DNA from: Bradyrhizobium sp.
GTDB taxonomy: Bacteria; Pseudomonadota; Alphaproteobacteria; Rhizobiales; Xanthobacteraceae
Assembly: GCF_004799405.1 (NCBI RefSeq)
Contig: NZ_SSMW01000070.1
Span: forward strand, 19,392 to 83,391
Length of the DNA: 64,000 bases
Direction: 5' to 3'
Positions 62,056 to 64,000 of this stretch are shown here, one piece after another (the first letter of the stretch is position 1; every line of letters begins with the position of its first letter). Position numbers and translations under genes: made by a program. The notes under the pieces were generated by a model. It was not told where the DNA came from. It did not search any database and was given only the letters and a program-made list of their open reading frames with translations.

Positions 62056-62880
62056 TTGCGCATTCTGTTCGTCGGTGACGTGGTCGGCAAGACCGGCCGC
62101 ACCGCCATATCGGAGCATCTGCCCGGCATGATCCGCGACTGGGCGCTCGATCTCGTCATCGTCAATGGCGAGAACGCCGCCGGCGGCTTCGGCATCACCG
62201 AGGCGATCTACCAGGAATTCATCGATGCCGGCGCGGACGCGGTCACGCTCGGCAACCATGCCTGGAATCAGAAAGAGGCGCTGGTGTTCATCGAGCGCGC
62301 GCCGCGCCTCATTCGCCCCTTGAATTTTCCGCGCCATACGCCGGGCCGCGGCGCCGCATTGATCGACACCAAGGATGGCCGCCGCGCCCTGGTGATCAAT
62401 GCCATGGCCCGCGTGTTCATGGAGCCCCTCAACGATCCCTTCAGCGCGGTCGACCGCGAACTCGAGGCCTGCCCGTTGCGGCAGGCGGCCGACGCCATCG
62501 TGGTCGATTTCCACGGCGAGGCCTCCAGCGAAAAGCAGGGCATGGGGTTCTTCTGTGACGGCCGCGTCAGCCTCGTGGTCGGTACCCACACCCATGTGCC
62601 GACCGCCGACCATCAGATTCTTTCGGGCGGCACCGCCTACATGACCGACGCCGGCATGACCGGTGATTACGATTCGATCATCGGCATGCAAAGGGAAGAG
62701 CCGCTGCGGCGTTTCACGACCGGCATTCCGTCGGGGCGGTTCGAACCGGCGCAGGGCGTGGCCACGCTGTGCGGCGTCGCGGTCGAGACCGACGATGCAA
62801 CGGGTCTGGCGCTGCGAATCGCGCCGGTGCGAACCGGTGGACGGCTGGAGCCGGCGCTGCCTGGATTTTGGGCGGGGTAG
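62056..62880 (+). CDS. YmdB-like metallophosphoesterase (TIGR00282 family)
   Basis: TTG start at 62056, 274 residues. The motifs of the calcineurin-like fold are MRILFVGDVVGKTGR (Asp), VNGENAAGGFGIT, LGNHAWNQKE (Asn-His) and VVGTHTHVPTADHQI (the double-His end). B. subtilis YmdB hydrolyses cyclic dinucleotides and 2',3'-cNMP and shapes mRNA levels. It is coupled to the cyclo-ligase gene. Confidence 0.85.
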   Translation: MRILFVGDVVGKTGRTAISEHLPGMIRDWALDLVIVNGENAAGGFGITEAIYQEFIDAGADAVTLGNHAWNQKEALVFIERAPRLIRPLNFPRHTPGRGAALIDTKDGRRALVINAMARVFMEPLNDPFSAVDRELEACPLRQAADAIVVDFHGEASSEKQGMGFFCDGRVSLVVGTHTHVPTADHQILSGGTAYMTDAGMTGDYDSIIGMQREEPLRRFTTGIPSGRFEPAQGVATLCGVAVETDDATGLALRIAPVRTGGRLEPALPGFWAG

Positions 62881-62978
62881 AGCGTTTTCGAGCGAAGTGG
62901 ATACCGGTTCGCGTAAAGAAAACGCGTCAAAAAATCTCGAGCCCCGTTTCGATTCCATCGAAACGGAAACGGCTCTAG
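62879..62978. repeat. Bradyrhizobium-type palindromic repeat element
   Basis: The stretch starts TAGAGCGTTTTCGAGCGAAG and ends in a hairpin whose stem is CCGTTTCGAT / ATCGAAACGG followed by GGCTCTAG. I recall near-identical elements in many intergenic regions of Bradyrhizobium. Confidence 0.7.
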
Positions 62979-63048
62979 CCCAACATCCGGGCAGCCGACG
63001 CCATCGCCGTCAAAGACGGTTCAAGCGTCGACAAATCGCAGCGGTCGA

Positions 63049-63438
63049 TCAGACTCCGCCCGGCGCGACATAGCAGTAGACGTAGTCGCCCCTGCTCAGG
63101 AAAATGATGCCGTGCCCGGTTGGATTCGATTGATCGAACTTCAGCTTGTGGTTCGGCACCACGATCCTGGTTCCAATTTCCAGATGCTTGCGGCGCAACG
63201 GCTCATCCGGTCGCGGATCGGTGATGATGGCGACGTATTGATCGCCGGCGACCTCGTAGGAATCCGCCCAATAGGCGTCGGCCTCGCCGCAACATGACGC
63301 CGACGGAATATCGGGCTGCATCAGGGCTTGATACCACTCCCGGATTGCGGGATCCGCCGATTCCCATTGTCCGAGGTCGCGAGCCCTGACGACGCCAATC
63401 ACGCAACCGAACACCAGAACAAGGACAATGCGCTTCAT
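63049..63438 (-). CDS. Exported hypothetical protein (129 aa)
   Basis: ATG 63438 gives a signal peptide (MKRIVLVLVFGCVIGVVRA) and a mature chain with QWESADPAIREWYQALMQPD, a CC pair in SASCCGEADAYWADSY, and GIIFLSRGDYVYCYVAPGGV at the end. Three Cys are present. I recognise it as a recurrent exported protein of Bradyrhizobium, function unknown. Confidence 0.7.
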   Translation of the reverse strand: MKRIVLVLVFGCVIGVVRARDLGQWESADPAIREWYQALMQPDIPSASCCGEADAYWADSYEVAGDQYVAIITDPRPDEPLRRKHLEIGTRIVVPNHKLKFDQSNPTGHGIIFLSRGDYVYCYVAPGGV

Positions 63439-63528
63439 GTCGCACACTCCCGAGTTTTTCCAGCCGGTTTTACCTCAAGCAATGTTCGTGCCGCGAATCA
63501 CGGTCGTATGATATTCTGCCGGCGATAG

Positions 63529-64000
63529 AAGAGACAGTGGGTTCCCGCCGGAACTCGCCGCGTGGTTTTGCGGCCACGAGCTTCCGTTGCCGCCAAGGGC
63601 GGCTTCTGCGGTTCAACCCTGTGACCGGCACCCACTGATCTACCCGACGGGCAAATCAGTGAAATTGGCTGTCAAGGCCCATTAGCAAAAATATTCTGAT
63701 TTTCAGAATAACCAAATCAGGCGTATATCTCTCCCATCCCGTCCCAGTCAGAGGGGCGTTTCGCGATCGTCACGGACGTTGGCGGCGGGATGCGGTGGAC
63801 GCGAGGCGGTGCGCTGACGAGGCGCTGCTCTCGCGGACGGCGAAGTCGTGTGGTCCTGACACCCCGACGCTGGTGTCAAGTCGGCGGAGTTATCCGCCGG
63901 CGACGGTGGCAAGAAAGCCCGGTCACCGGGGAGAGCGCGAAATAAGCCGTAAAACCATTGTGCGGGGAATGCCGGGTGATTTCCGGTGTGACCGTGGTGA
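63529..64000. repeat. High-copy non-coding repeat, cut by the window edge
   Basis: No convincing gene lies in 63448-64000. The right part (about 63770-64000) is a sequence that I remember from many intergenic places in Bradyrhizobium genomes, where it is often mis-annotated as short Arg/Gly/Ser-rich proteins (ending like ISRKTIVRGMPGDF). It includes the palindrome ATATTCTGATTTTCAGAATA (63692-63711). Copy number and edges cannot be judged here. Confidence 0.55.

Overview
The window looks like the chromosome of a Bradyrhizobium-type alphaproteobacterium (Nitrobacteraceae). The evidence is: high-GC coding with short inverted repeats between genes; gene families typical of Rhizobiales (DUF1192, DUF2849, DUF2865, DUF934, RcdA/DUF1465, DUF1465-type neighbours); the zapA - 6S RNA - 5-formyltetrahydrofolate cyclo-ligase arrangement; GGAAC-N16/17-(C/G)GTT promoters of the EcfG general stress response; and a GTTC-N7-GTTC LexA box. 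No species can be fixed from sequence reading alone.

Positions 1 to about 13.4 kb are accessory and partly decayed. They hold a frameshifted dienelactone hydrolase at the left edge, three tiny ATGA-coupled genes behind a LexA box, a DUF4747-like gene overlapping a multi-pass membrane gene, a 3' half-copy of a tRNA-Met gene fused to a broken tyrosine integrase (an attachment-site scar, with a second scrambled scar at 6.64 kb), a XRE regulator with two tandem mini-paralogs, a trypsin-like protease behind a Cys-rich mini-protein, two small secreted peptides, a small alarmone-hydrolase-like HD protein, HNH and recombinase remnants, an HNH_5-type nuclease, and a complete Gabija anti-phage pair (GajA OLD-type ATPase/TOPRIM nuclease and GajB UvrD-like helicase) followed by a gene with an R-x4-H, HEPN-like motif. 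The Gabija-plus-HEPN-like arrangement and the DUF4747/membrane pair are the best candidates for defence biology that deserves a second look.

From about 13.5 kb onward the window is ordinary core chromosome. 13.7-18.2 kb: envelope and stress genes (holin-like and DUF883 membrane proteins, AI-2E family permease, L,D-transpeptidase, DUF2865), with three EcfG-type promoters, two of them divergent. 18.2-24.8 kb: malate synthase G, then a sulfite reduction/siroheme cluster (cysG, DUF2849, cysI, DUF934). 24.9-33.2 kb: CAP lipoprotein, patatin plus 3-hydroxybutyrate dehydrogenase, polysaccharide flippase, DsbD-alpha-like protein, YqgE, TauD-like dioxygenase, SDR, stress-type membrane protein. 33.2-46.7 kb: SGNH-fold DUF459 protein, MltB-type transglycosylase, galU, a GGDEF/EAL protein, quinone oxidoreductase, DUF1192, a probable MmgR (alpha-r8) small RNA, rcdA, EamA permease, rpmE, an ABC exporter. 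46.7-54.4 kb: GNAT, an OmpA/MotB-like and MotA/TolQ-like pair, DUF1295 plus cyclopropane-fatty-acid-synthase-like methyltransferase, suhB, Sel1-repeat protein, thiamine-phosphate synthase-like. 54.4-63.4 kb: the carbon cluster tkt-gap-pgk-fba on the minus strand, then DUF4164-zapA-6S RNA-cyclo-ligase-YmdB-like phosphodiesterase on the plus strand. The last ~470 bases match in character a high-copy non-coding repeat of Bradyrhizobium genomes.

No CRISPR array, complete tRNA, rRNA or intact insertion sequence was seen. Start codons were chosen from ribosome-binding sites, signal peptides, overlaps and family N-termini, and many differ from the longest open frame.
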